Numbered from the stretch's first letter, positions 41,847-50,220 are shown. The stretch: 64,000 nucleotides of DNA from CAZMZF01 sp964570765 (GCA_964570765.1 CAZMZF010000010.1:19377-83376); one strand, 5' to 3'. Program-made: numbers and translations. The notes: generated from the sequence alone by a model not told the origin.

Positions 41847-42482
41847 ATGCTCACAATTTTATTAATTACCATAATCTCATACCTTTTAGGTTCGATACCC
41901 TTCGGTATAATCATTTGCAAACTCTGGAAGGGGATCGACATCCGAGAATATGGCTCGAAAAATCCTGGAGCTACTAATGTCTATCGAGTCATTGGACCAA
42001 TTCCTGCTTTAATAGTTTTGCTCTTGGACATAAGTAAAGGACTAATTGCCACTCTTTTGATAAGCAGAATTATCATCGACCAACCAGTTCTTAATCAAAC
42101 CAGTTTAATGATAATTGCCGGGATGGTTGTGATCCTCGGTCATATTTTCCCTGTTTTCGCATCTTTCAAAGGAGGTAAGGGAGTAGCCACGGGCTTAGGG
42201 GTATTAATTTCTCTTGCCCCTGTAGAGTTGATTTTATCTCTACTACTTTTTTTAATTATAGTTGTAATCACCCGCTATGTCTCTCTGGGTTCTCTATCTT
42301 CAGCTTTATTTATCTTGCTTGCCTTAATCTTTGAAAAATATTATCTTCATAAGCCAGTTGCGGATGAGCTTTTGATTGCGGTCCTGGTGCTTAATATATT
42401 TATTTTCTATACTCACCGCTCGAATATAAAAAGATTACTTAATGGAACTGAGAATAAATTCGGTAAAAAACAAAAGCTGTGA
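41847..42482 (+). CDS. plsY: Acyl-phosphate:glycerol-3-phosphate acyltransferase PlsY
   Basis: Inner-membrane enzyme that acylates glycerol-3-phosphate with acyl-phosphate, the first step of phospholipid synthesis. The 211-residue polytopic sequence shows 'YLLGSIPFGIIICKLWKGIDIREYGSKNPGATNVYRVIG', 'LDISKGLIA', 'GHIFPVFASFKGGKGVATGLGV' and 'FYTHRSNIKRLLNGTENKFG', all family motifs. It precedes gpsA, which makes its substrate. Confidence 0.94.
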   Translation: MLTILLITIISYLLGSIPFGIIICKLWKGIDIREYGSKNPGATNVYRVIGPIPALIVLLLDISKGLIATLLISRIIIDQPVLNQTSLMIIAGMVVILGHIFPVFASFKGGKGVATGLGVLISLAPVELILSLLLFLIIVVITRYVSLGSLSSALFILLALIFEKYYLHKPVADELLIAVLVLNIFIFYTHRSNIKRLLNGTENKFGKKQKL

Positions 42483-42515
42483 TAATTTTGCATAGGAGTG
42501 GAGTTTAACTTTAAC

Positions 42516-42593
42516 TGTCATTCTGAGCGTAAGCGAAGAATCTCTGAGATTCTTCGGTCATCCCGCAGAATGCGGGACTCCCTCAGAATGACA
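42516..42593. repeat. TGTCATTCTGAG-type element upstream of gpsA
   Basis: A 78-bp near-palindrome: TGTCATTCTGAGCG, GAAGAATCTCTGAGATTCTTC, a CCCGCAGAATGCGGG hairpin and CCTCAGAATGACA. A frame across it is open into gpsA but codes only for repeat. Confidence 0.85.
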
Positions 42594-42641
42594 ATTATGG
42601 TCAATTCCACCCCTACGCGGAAAGAGCTCATAAAAAAACAG

Positions 42642-43649
42642 ATGACTAAAATCGCAGTCTTGGGAGCTGGGAGCTGGGGCATAGGGGTCTCGGTTCTTCT
42701 GCATTCAAACCAGCATAAAATCTCCTTATGGGAGTTTAATTCTCAGGATATGCTCAATTTGAGAAAAGAAAGGGAACATAGAAGCAAACTCCCCGGTATT
42801 CTAATCCCTCCAGAAATCGAAATTACTGACCAGTTAAACGAAGCGGTAAAAGGTGCTGAAATGTTAGTTTTGGCTTTACCCTCACATACAGTCAGGGAAG
42901 TCAGTAAAAAATTAGCCCGGATTTCTCTAAACGAGCCTTTGATGGTAAACTTATCCAAAGGGATTGAGAATGATACCTTATGCCGGATGTCAGAAGTTTT
43001 AATCCAGGAATTACCTGAGAAACTGCATAATAAGATTGTGACTTTATCCGGCCCCTGTCACGCAGAAGAGGTCTCCAGAAAAATGCCTACTTCCGTAGTA
43101 ATAGCAGGATTGAAAGAAGATTCAACCAGAGAAGTTCAGAAAAATTTTATGAATAGATATTTCCGGGTATATACCAGCGAGGATTTGATCGGAGTAGAAT
43201 TAAGTGGCTCCTTGAAAAATGTCATCGCTATTGCCGCCGGGATTTGCGATGGACTTAATTTAGGTGATAATGCCAAAGGTGCTCTTTTAACTCGTGGCTT
43301 AGCTGAGATGGTCAGGTTAGGGGAGAAGCTTGGAGCTAAAGCATCTACTTTTTCTGGACTTTCAGGAATGGGTGATTTGATTACTACCTGCATCAGCCAA
43401 CATTCGAGAAACAGATATGTGGGAGAACAGATTGGAAAAGGGAACACCCTTAAACAAACACTTGAAGGGATGGTTATGGTAGCAGAAGGGGTTAAGACCA
43501 CAAAATCTGCTTTTCAGCTTTCTCAAAAACATAAAGTGGAGATGCCGATTACCCGGCAGGTTTACAGGATATTATTTGAAAATATTAACCCGAAAGAAGC
43601 TTTAATCGAGCTTATGACCCGTGAGCCAAAATCTGAAATTTGGAGTTGA
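42642..43649 (+). CDS. gpsA: Glycerol-3-phosphate dehydrogenase (NAD(P)+)
   Basis: Reduces dihydroxyacetone phosphate to sn-glycerol-3-phosphate for lipid synthesis. Rossmann motif 'KIAVLGAGSWGIG' (residues 3-15), 'LALPSHTVREV', 'SKGIEN', 'LSGPCHAEEV', catalytic-Lys region 'GSLKNVIAIAAGICDGLNLGDNAKGALLTRGLAEM' and 'FSGLSGMGDLITTC'. The length from 42642 (335 residues) is usual. I reject the 48-codon upstream extension because it translates a dispersed repeat, though no strong ribosome-binding site marks 42642. Confidence 0.93.
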   Translation: MTKIAVLGAGSWGIGVSVLLHSNQHKISLWEFNSQDMLNLRKEREHRSKLPGILIPPEIEITDQLNEAVKGAEMLVLALPSHTVREVSKKLARISLNEPLMVNLSKGIENDTLCRMSEVLIQELPEKLHNKIVTLSGPCHAEEVSRKMPTSVVIAGLKEDSTREVQKNFMNRYFRVYTSEDLIGVELSGSLKNVIAIAAGICDGLNLGDNAKGALLTRGLAEMVRLGEKLGAKASTFSGLSGMGDLITTCISQHSRNRYVGEQIGKGNTLKQTLEGMVMVAEGVKTTKSAFQLSQKHKVEMPITRQVYRILFENINPKEALIELMTREPKSEIWS

Positions 43650-43673
43650 CAACTTAAAATAAATGTATATCTT
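43646..43673 (+). promoter_or_regulatory. Predicted promoter upstream of the MerR-type regulator
   Basis: TTGACA at 43646-43651 (overlapping the gpsA stop codon), 16-bp spacer, TATCTT at 43668-43673. The 180-nt leader contains a GGTCGGGCAAGGGTGCCCGACC hairpin and a CATCCCGCCAAGGCGGGA hairpin. Confidence 0.5.
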
Positions 43674-43858
43674 AAGTTTAAACTATAAAGAGGTTTCTGG
43701 AAAAGTGGAAACGACTGGTCGGGCAAGGGTGCCCGACCTACGAATAATCAACCTTTTAGACCTACGTAGGCATCCCGCCAAGGCGGGACAGCCCTGCAAA
43801 ATATGTTTTTCAGAGTTCTCATAAAGTATTTCTTTAAGGTCAGTAAAAGGCAATAAAT

Positions 43859-44218
43859 ATGAAACACAAATCAGTAGATGAGCTAAGTGGAAAGCTCTAT
43901 TATTCCATAAGCGAGGTAAGCGAGATAACCGGGATAAAGTCTTACGTCCTTAGATTCTGGGAAAAAGAATTTTCTGATTTGAAACCAAAAAAGAACCGGG
44001 CTGGTAACCGAACCTATCAGTTGAAAGACATAGAGCTGGTGAACCGGATAAAAAACCTTCTATACGAAGAAGGGTTTACCATCGAAGGTGCCAGGTCGCA
44101 ATTAAAAGAGTTCCGCCATGCAGAGCCAGAAAATAAGGAAATTGACCAGGAAAAGCTGAAAACTGTTTTGAGGGATATTAAAAAGGAGCTTAGCGAGATC
44201 TTAAAGATATTAAGTTGA
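43859..44218 (+). CDS. MerR-family transcriptional regulator
   Basis: A 119-residue protein with a winged helix of MerR type: 'LYYSISEVSEITGIKSYVLRFWEKEFSDLKPKKNRAGNRTYQLKDIELVNRIKNLLYEEGFTIEGARSQL', followed by a short coiled coil ('KELSEILKIL'). No effector-binding domain is present. It belongs to the short 'MerR, heat-shock/HspR-like' type common in this genomic setting next to lipid genes. It ends 6 bp before tRNA-Pro. Confidence 0.88.
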   Translation: MKHKSVDELSGKLYYSISEVSEITGIKSYVLRFWEKEFSDLKPKKNRAGNRTYQLKDIELVNRIKNLLYEEGFTIEGARSQLKEFRHAEPENKEIDQEKLKTVLRDIKKELSEILKILS

Positions 44219-44224
44219 TTCAAT

Positions 44225-44299
44225 CGGGGCGTAGCGCAGCCTGGGTAGCGCACTTGCTTGGGGTGCAAGTGGTCGTCCGTTCAAATCGGATCGCCCCGA
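44225..44299 (+). tRNA. tRNA-Pro (anticodon GGG)
   Basis: Acceptor CGGGGCG/CGCCCCG, D-arm GCGC/GCGC, anticodon stem CTTGC/GCAAG with loop TTGGGGT (anticodon GGG), and T-arm GTCCG-TTCAAAT-CGGAT. CCA is not encoded. It marks the left edge of the accessory patch. Its 3' half is nearly the same as that of tRNA-Pro(CGG) at 51416-51489. Confidence 0.93.
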
Positions 44300-44439
44300 T
44301 AAAATATACAAGTTTTGCGACTTTTTTGTGAAAGATAAAAGCTTTCTAAGGGCGTTTTATCATCCCAAAATAGAACAAAAAGCGAAGTGTTTCGTTTGTG
44401 AATTAATTAGGTGTAACTCACGCACTGAAGAATTGACAA

Positions 44440-45138
44440 ATGGCGAAAGAGAAAACGAGAAAGATGAAGTATGACTCAAGAGACATCTCAAGCGTCGAGG
44501 AATACCAACAGTTATTCTCTTTGCTCTTCGACGAAGAGAAACAATTTGCACTCAAACATGCTCTTGACACACGCAAGCTATAAATCGATCTATACTGGAA
44601 AAGGGCAACCTACTTCTGGACTTTCATTGCCTTCACCTTGGGCGGCTTCTTCGCTCTTGCTTCTGCCGACAGCAGCAAACTGCCAGACAAACCCGAGCTC
44701 CTTTTCATCATAAGTTGCATTGGCTTTACTTTCTCGTTCGGCTGGTATCTTGCAAACAGGGGAAGCAAGTTCTGGCAAGAGAACTGGGAAAAGCAAGTCG
44801 ATATGCTGGAGAATAAGGTCTTCGGACCTCTTCAGAAGACTGTCATACATGAGAAGAGTTGGAAATTCATCAATCTATTAGATCCATACAAATTCTCTGT
44901 CACTAAGATCAACCTAATTCTCAATCTTTTCGTGACGTTCATTTGGTTTTTCCTCTGTTCACGATCGTTTTCATACATCAATGGTTGTACAGAACCCTGG
45001 AAGAACTTCAATCTTTACGTTATCGCTGCTTCGATTATAATTGCGATTGTTTTTATGCTTCGCACTGCCTGCTCAAGCCGGACTCGATTTCTTTTTAAGA
45101 CCCATACAATAGTTAATGATGAAAAAGAGGAGAGCTAA
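44440..45138 (+). pseudogene. RipA-family membrane protein gene broken by one in-frame TAA
   Basis: From ATG 44440 the frame reads 'MAKEKTRKMKYDSRDISSVEEYQ' ... 'FALKHALDTRKL', then TAA at 44581-44583, then continues in the same frame 'IDLYWKRATYFWTFIAFTLGGFFALAS' ... 'GWYLANRGSKFWQENWEKQVDMLE' to 45138. The joined product of about 232 residues fits the RipA-type octameric membrane protein family, in which the stop lies in a conserved stretch ('D-R-K-x-E-x-x-L-Y-W-K-R-A'); one base change (GAA to TAA) would explain it. Two to four membrane helices follow. The downstream part could start at TTG 44638 as a fragment. Confidence 0.7.
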
Positions 45139-45280
45139 CAGAAATAATCGTGTATACACTGCGTCTAACAGTACTTAAATTTAGAATAAATAAAAAATTT
45201 CATCTATCCTCCTAATTTGGGAGTATAAATGAACCAGTTTATCAATGAACAAGTTATGTGAAATTTTATTCTCTTGACTT

Positions 45281-46558
45281 ATGAATCTAAAGACTAAAAC
45301 ATCACTCATTCAGCGTCTTATCAAACTAGCAGAGAATGCCAACGAGCCTTTCAAGGAGATTCAAGGACGGACAAAACACATAATGTCCGAGGGAATCGCA
45401 TTTAGCCTATCGAATGAGTTTGTCGACTTATTCGAAGATGTCGCTAGGATCCTTCTCCAAGACGAAAGTTGGAGTGAAAAGTTTTCTGAGAAGTATGTTG
45501 ACAACCTCCTACAAAAGGTCTTGGCGAAAACACTTCGGGATGGTAAATCAGATAATATTGAAGCGTACATAGATGAGATTATCGATGATTTTAATAGTTA
45601 CTCTCAAGAACACATCGTCTATGTGCCGTTAGCTGGCATACAGATGTCTATGGACGAACTACTAATCGGTAAGGTGGCCTTAAGGAAAATGACCGATTCA
45701 AACGTAGCATCCTTGATGAGCGATATCGAAAAGATCACTCACTCTGTCAGACAAACTCCGGAGGAGAAGACCAAGATTCTTGAAATTCAACAAAGAAAGA
45801 TTGGCGATTACATCAAAGGACAAATCTGCTCCGTTTTCAAAGTAGTCGCTGAGCCGGAACAAGCAAGGGAACGTGCAGAAGAAGAAACTCGTCGTGTCAT
45901 AGATCTATTCCGATACTCCATTCCTGCACTCTATCCCAAAGGATACAATGTCGCCATTGGCTTGCAGGGCGAAGTATTTCCAGGCAGTCGCTGGATTCCA
46001 ATTATGTGCACAGATGGTAAATCATACAATACTCACACTCAATTTGTTGGGCCTTTAATTTCTTTTGAAATCAATGAACCTAACCTTGAGCATATGAACA
46101 AAATAGGAGTCTTCAAGATTTCTAAGGTGCTCTCTAAGCTCAATAGAGAGCTTGGTGATTTCGAGAGAGTTGTTCTACGTGCACTGCATTGGTTTGCCAA
46201 TTATCAGACCCAAGAGGAAAATGAAAACAAGCTACTCAATCTTATAACCTGCTTGGAGACTTTTTTGACTCCTAGGGATGGCAATCCAATTGGCACATTC
46301 ATTGCAGAAGCCGTCGCAATCTTAATTGCAGATGAGATAGAGAACAGGAAGAGACTTAAGAAGAGAGTTCAAGAACTTTATCGCCTTCGCAGTGAAGTTT
46401 CCCATGGTGGTCGAAAGGCTATACTTGACACCGATCTTGTCGAATTGGAGAACATAACGGGTACTCTCACAATGAATATGATTAACCGCTTGGATGAATG
46501 CGAATCCCATAAGGCGTTGTTCGATTGGATTGAATCAAAAAGACTTGGTGGAGAATAA
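45281..46558 (+). CDS. HEPN-domain protein (Apea-like C-terminus)
   Basis: A 425-residue soluble protein. The N-terminal 280 residues are unrecognised ('HIVYVPLAGIQMSMDELLIGKVAL', 'YVPLxG' type sensor-like region). The C-terminal third has the layout of an Apea-like HEPN domain: a helix 'LLNLITCLETFLTP', then 'AVAILIADEIENRKRLKKRVQELYRLRSEVSHGG' with an R-x4-H motif (RSEVSH), the catalytic signature of HEPN ribonucleases. Such proteins are frequent in phage-defence and toxin loci. It lies in the accessory patch with codon use richer in G+C than the core genes. RNase activity is inference. Confidence 0.65.
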   Translation: MNLKTKTSLIQRLIKLAENANEPFKEIQGRTKHIMSEGIAFSLSNEFVDLFEDVARILLQDESWSEKFSEKYVDNLLQKVLAKTLRDGKSDNIEAYIDEIIDDFNSYSQEHIVYVPLAGIQMSMDELLIGKVALRKMTDSNVASLMSDIEKITHSVRQTPEEKTKILEIQQRKIGDYIKGQICSVFKVVAEPEQARERAEEETRRVIDLFRYSIPALYPKGYNVAIGLQGEVFPGSRWIPIMCTDGKSYNTHTQFVGPLISFEINEPNLEHMNKIGVFKISKVLSKLNRELGDFERVVLRALHWFANYQTQEENENKLLNLITCLETFLTPRDGNPIGTFIAEAVAILIADEIENRKRLKKRVQELYRLRSEVSHGGRKAILDTDLVELENITGTLTMNMINRLDECESHKALFDWIESKRLGGE

Positions 46559-46622
46559 CGGAGCAAAACTTCATTTAACAGCACAAACTACAGTGCATTG
46601 CTGCACCATCTGATGAGGTATT

Positions 46623-47477
46623 ATGTCCGATGAAATAGTGACTTTGACAATAGACGGTCCGGTTATAAAGGAGCCGTATCCCCTTCACGAAGTCATTGCA
46701 ATACTTGACGACTTCCACTCTATTGTCGATCAATCCTATATCGTTTTGTCAGGCAAGTCGAGACTGACTAAGTCCGAGCGACTCAATTACCGTATACTCG
46801 CTTCTCGACCCAGAACCGGCTCATACATTCAAGATCTTCAAATCCTGTATGATATTGCCATACCGTTGCTTCCCTTGGTACCGCAACTTGCGTCATCCGA
46901 CATTTGGAAGTCCGCCAAAGCCGCATACGATTTCTTGAAAGCCGTCATCAATCTACGCCGCAAGGGAAAGGAGCCCACAGTGTCCGCACCAAACAATGAA
47001 GGAATAGTCGTCGTTTCCGCGCCGGGTTCACAACCGATCACTATCCATCAGAATATTTTCAAGATTGCCGACCGGTCTGAAGAGTACTACAAGCGCATCA
47101 CAGAGCATATCGAATGAGGGCGAATCGATAAGATAAGTGCCATAGACCCTAAGAAAGAAGGCATCTCACTTTCTGAAGAGGAGAAGGAGTTGTTCAATCC
47201 AGAAACGAAGTTGGAAGACACTCCCATCGATATTCTTGGCAATATTTTCGACTTCAATAAAGAGAAACTCTCAGGCAAGATTCGTGTATTACAAGGTCAA
47301 CCGATTCCGGCACGAGACTACAATTTCGACTTGGTCAAGGGCCAAGGTCCGATCGGCTATATTCTGGCGATGACGAAGCAACTTGTTTCTATGCGGTGTT
47401 TACCAGAGGTCGCGATTCACACGACCGGGGCAAGAGTGATCGCTCGTTTGCAGTCTATCTCAATTAAGGAGTTGTAG
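46623..47477 (+). pseudogene. Unrecognised accessory gene interrupted by one in-frame TGA
   Basis: The frame from ATG 46623 runs 164 codons ('MSDEIVTLTIDGPVIKEPYPLHEVIAILDDFHSIVDQ' ... 'YYKRITEHIE') to TGA at 47115-47117. It then stays open in the same frame to 47477, with coding-like sequence ('GRIDKISAIDPKKEGISLSEEEKELFNP', 'GQGPIGYILAMTKQLVSMRCLPEVAIHTTGARVIARLQSI'). The intact gene would give about 284 residues; TGG, CGA or GGA changed to TGA would explain the break. Alternatively the first 164 residues are a complete short protein. I do not recognise the family. It is 64 bp after the HEPN gene. Confidence 0.55.
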
Positions 47478-47634
47478 GTGCGGCAACTTCACATAACAGC
47501 AGGCACTACGACGCTCCATTTATGATAGAAAGAAATTATAGTTGTCGCTCAATGCTTTTGCGCACAAGAAATTTCTCGTTTGATAGTTCGCAAAAGCAAT
47601 TACCGTTTTAATAAACTAATTAAGTTAGAAATTT

Positions 47635-48330
47635 ATGGATAATCAAAATCAACCCGAGATCAAAAATAAACCAAGTGCTTTCCGCTGGCTAATATTCCTA
47701 CCAGTAGCTGTTTTGATTGCTATTGTTGTCAATTTGCTTTTAGGTTTATTACTTAATAAGATTGGGTTTCAGAATCAAACATTTCTGGATGGCGTAAGTG
47801 CATTTGTTTTTAGTTTTTTATTTGTATTTTCTGCCGGGATGCTCGCACCAGCCAAACATACTAAAGTCGATACAATTCTTTTCGTGATAATTATGTTATT
47901 GGCAATTCTAAGCTTTATTCTTGCAATTCTTGGAGTGGAGGTCTTTGCTGAAAGAACAATGCCAGGCAGACTTTCCATTCCCGTCTTACAGATTCTTGGA
48001 GCTTTATATGCCATGTTTTTGGTTCCATCTTTTGCTATTCGTGGCACTACGTTTGAACGACTTTGGAAGGAAATTGTCGCTCTTGGCACTACTGTTATAA
48101 TATTCGGGGGGATACTTTCAATAATAGGATTAATCATAGGAATTACCGTTCGAATTTGGACAACAATCTTCATCGGTTTCACTGTCTTAGGTATGGGAAT
48201 AGTAACCGAACTTTTTCCATACATTCATTTATTTTTGAGGGCTCAAAAAGCCAAAAAGATGGCTCCACATTTAATTCAAGAAATGAAAAAACAATCAAAA
48301 ACGGAAGAACGGAAAAAAGAAGATAAATAG
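47635..48330 (+). CDS. Polytopic membrane protein, unrecognised
   Basis: A 231-residue protein with about six membrane helices (roughly 20-45, 53-70, 80-102, 115-132, 148-172, 175-200) between a short polar N-terminus and a lysine/glutamate-rich cytosolic tail ('KKQSKTEERKKEDK'). I see no catalytic or transport motif. It is the last gene of the accessory patch; its codon use is more A+T-rich than the preceding three genes, so it may have a different origin. Confidence 0.6.
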   Translation: MDNQNQPEIKNKPSAFRWLIFLPVAVLIAIVVNLLLGLLLNKIGFQNQTFLDGVSAFVFSFLFVFSAGMLAPAKHTKVDTILFVIIMLLAILSFILAILGVEVFAERTMPGRLSIPVLQILGALYAMFLVPSFAIRGTTFERLWKEIVALGTTVIIFGGILSIIGLIIGITVRIWTTIFIGFTVLGMGIVTELFPYIHLFLRAQKAKKMAPHLIQEMKKQSKTEERKKEDK

Positions 48331-48527
48331 AAGATAAATAAAGGTGGCACGTCGACTTTGTTGGCACGAAATCAGGCAAAATTAAAATTTAATAAGGTGT
48401 CTTGGCTTCGAGGCATTCACCCCTTTAATTCCCCTCTGCCCTTCGCCAAGACAAAAATCAGATTTGTTCTTGTAATAGAAAAGCGTCTGTGTTGACTCTG
48501 AGCAGAAAACCTGCTCTTATTTACTAA
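48331..48527. other. Right edge of accessory patch and promoter region of the glycosyltransferase
   Basis: Contains a GTCTTGGC...GCCAAGAC inverted repeat (about 48401-48455) and a TTGACT (48492-48497) followed by a GAGCAG-AAAAC-CTGCTC hairpin and TCTTAT, a possible promoter 30 nt upstream of the next start codon. No gene. Confidence 0.4.
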
Positions 48528-49190
48528 ATGAAAAAAATCTTAGTTCTTATCCCGGCTTTTAACGCAGAGAAAACCATTTCCTCTTTAATTGAGCAAATCT
48601 CTGCTTTCCTTAAAAAAAAAGACGTTTTAGTCGTAGATGATGGCTCTTATGATTCGACTTATGAGATTGCCAAAAGTTGTGGAGTCAATGTTCTTCAGCA
48701 TAAAAAAAACAAAGGCAAGGGGGAGGCTTTGAAAACTGGGTTTGGGTATGCCTTGCGGGAAAATTATTCTGGGGTGATTACTTTAGATGCTGATTTACAA
48801 CATGACCCTAATTTTATTCCAGAATTCATCAAAAAAACAGAATCGGATATACTGGTCGGGACAAGGGATATCAGGTTAAAAATTATGCCTTTCCCCAGGT
48901 GGTTGACTAATAACCTGACCTCAATAATCGTTTCTATTTTAGGAGATACAAAAGTCAGGGATAGCCAATCCGGTTACAGGTATATCTCAGCAGAGGTTTT
49001 AAAATCTATAAAATTGAAGACCAGAAAATATGAGCTTGAATCCGAGCTTTTGATTAAAGCTGGAAGAAGAAAATTCAAAATTGCCCCGGTGCCGATAAGC
49101 ACAATCTATCAAGGAAGCAAAAGTTTCATAAATCCCTTTGTGGATACAGGAAGATTCATTAAATTAATGTGGAAGAGCCTTTTCTGGTGA
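48528..49190 (+). CDS. Family 2 glycosyltransferase (polyprenyl-phosphate sugar transferase type)
   Basis: A 220-residue GT-A enzyme: 'ILVLIPAFNAEKTISSLIEQI', 'VLVVDDGSYDSTYEIAKSCG', 'NKGKGEALKTGFGYAL', metal motif 'LDADLQHDP' and 'RDSQSGYRYISAEVL'. It is the short soluble type related to dolichyl-phosphate mannose synthase, without the C-terminal membrane anchor. It may transfer mannose or glucose to a lipid carrier; ManC at 16012 would provide GDP-mannose, by inference. Confidence 0.87.
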   Translation: MKKILVLIPAFNAEKTISSLIEQISAFLKKKDVLVVDDGSYDSTYEIAKSCGVNVLQHKKNKGKGEALKTGFGYALRENYSGVITLDADLQHDPNFIPEFIKKTESDILVGTRDIRLKIMPFPRWLTNNLTSIIVSILGDTKVRDSQSGYRYISAEVLKSIKLKTRKYELESELLIKAGRRKFKIAPVPISTIYQGSKSFINPFVDTGRFIKLMWKSLFW

Positions 49191-49198
49191 AAAGACAG

Positions 49199-49302
49199 TA
49201 GGTCGGGTTGCCCGCCTTTGGTGAGCTACCCGACACAAAGGATTTGTCGGGCAGTCTTCGACAGCCCGACCTACTACTGGCCACTCACCACTGACCACTA
49301 AT
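49199..49302. repeat. Nested GTAGGTCGGG hairpins followed by a CACTGACCACT track
   Basis: GTAGGTCGGG...CCCGACCTAC outer arms (about 49199-49275) enclose GTTGCCCGCC/GGTGAGCTACCCGAC and TTTGTCGGGCAGTCTTCGACAGCCCGAC hairpins. A degenerate CCACTCACCACTGACCACTAA track follows, then the surE ribosome-binding site. Confidence 0.65.
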
Positions 49303-49315
49303 TTACGGAGGAAAT

Positions 49316-50065
49316 TTGCTTGCTCTATTAACTAACGATGACGGAATTGAAGCCAAAGGTCTAAAGGCTTTAATAAAAGAGATTTCAAAAATCGCTCAGG
49401 TGTGGGTGGTTGCTCCGGACAGGGAGCAGAGTGCTACCAGCCATTCTTTAACTTTAACCCGACCTTTGAGACTTAATAAAATCACAGATAAAATCTATTC
49501 TATTGATGGGACACCTACAGATGCGGTGATGATAGCGTTTCATAAAGTTTTAAAGAAAAAGCCAGATATTCTCATTTCCGGCATTAATTCCGGTCCTAAT
49601 CTTGGAGATGACGTTACCTATTCAGGAACCGTAGCTGCCGCAATTGAAGGGACAATTTTGGGTATACCATCAATCGCAGTTTCCATCACTGATTCCGATT
49701 TTGATAAATTTGATAATCCTGCTAAATTCGTTAAAAAACTGGCTAAGTATGTCCTTAAAAATGGACTGCCTCAGGACACTTTCTTGAATGTGAATATACC
49801 ACCTCACAAATCCGCCGCAGGCGGATTAAATAAATTCAAGATCACTCGATTGGGTAGAAGGGTCTATAAAGACGTAGTAGTGGAGAAGATCGACCCACGG
49901 GGGAAAAAATATTTCTGGATAGCCGGACAGGCAATCGTGTCCGAAGGCGGCAAAGACTCAGATTTCTTAGCCATTGATAAAGGGTATATCTCCATTACTC
50001 CTTTGCATCTGGACTGGACAAATTATAAGACTATCGAGGAGATGAAAGGGTGGAGGATATTTTAA
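49316..50065 (+). CDS. surE: 5'/3'-nucleotidase SurE
   Basis: Divalent-metal nucleotidase/polyphosphatase. 'LLTNDDGIEAKG' (D8, D9 bind metal), 'PDREQSATSHSLTL', 'SGINSGPNLGDDVTYSGTVAAAIEG' and 'NVNIP' are family motifs; length 249 is normal. TTG start with ACGGAGG at the right distance and no in-frame ATG. Codons 166-170 (in 'HKSAAGGLNK') are the dispersed palindrome TCCGCCGCAGGCGGA inserted in frame in the loop after 'NVNIPP'. Confidence 0.93.
   Translation: MLALLTNDDGIEAKGLKALIKEISKIAQVWVVAPDREQSATSHSLTLTRPLRLNKITDKIYSIDGTPTDAVMIAFHKVLKKKPDILISGINSGPNLGDDVTYSGTVAAAIEGTILGIPSIAVSITDSDFDKFDNPAKFVKKLAKYVLKNGLPQDTFLNVNIPPHKSAAGGLNKFKITRLGRRVYKDVVVEKIDPRGKKYFWIAGQAIVSEGGKDSDFLAIDKGYISITPLHLDWTNYKTIEEMKGWRIF
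49811..49825. repeat. 15-bp palindrome TCCGCC-N3-GGCGGA inside surE
   Basis: TCCGCCGCAGGCGGA reads as Ser-Ala-Ala-Gly-Gly in a surface loop of SurE. Same element as in the TonB receptor (25692) and the broken gene at 50913. Confidence 0.8.
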
Positions 50066-50220
50066 AGTTAGATGTAGCGTCCGGTCCTACGGATCCGCTT
50101 CCAGGAGTTTATCCCGGACATTACTTCGTCGGGCATAAAACCCGGCGCTACATAAAAAACCTCACCCTGTCCCCCTTCTTAGTAGAGGGACAGGAATAGA
50201 CTTAAAAATAAAGATTTTTC
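50066..50220. repeat. Hairpins between surE and the RRM-protein promoter
   Basis: GTAGCGTCCGG...CCGGCGCTAC outer arms (about 50073-50153) with CCTACGGATCC and GACATTACTTCGTCGGGC inner parts, then CTCACCCTGTCCCC...GAGGGACAGG (about 50161-50193). The whole surE-to-RRM gap is 339 bp; the rest is the promoter and leader below. Confidence 0.6.

Noticed and set aside
42498..42641. 48-codon N-terminal extension of gpsA
   Set aside because: It is repeat DNA. The conserved Rossmann motif starts 3 residues after the ATG at 42642.
47775..48224. 149-codon minus-strand frame opposite the accessory membrane protein
   Set aside because: The plus-strand frame has clear membrane-helix periodicity. The opposite frame has the low-complexity Ile/Pro/Thr composition of an antisense shadow.
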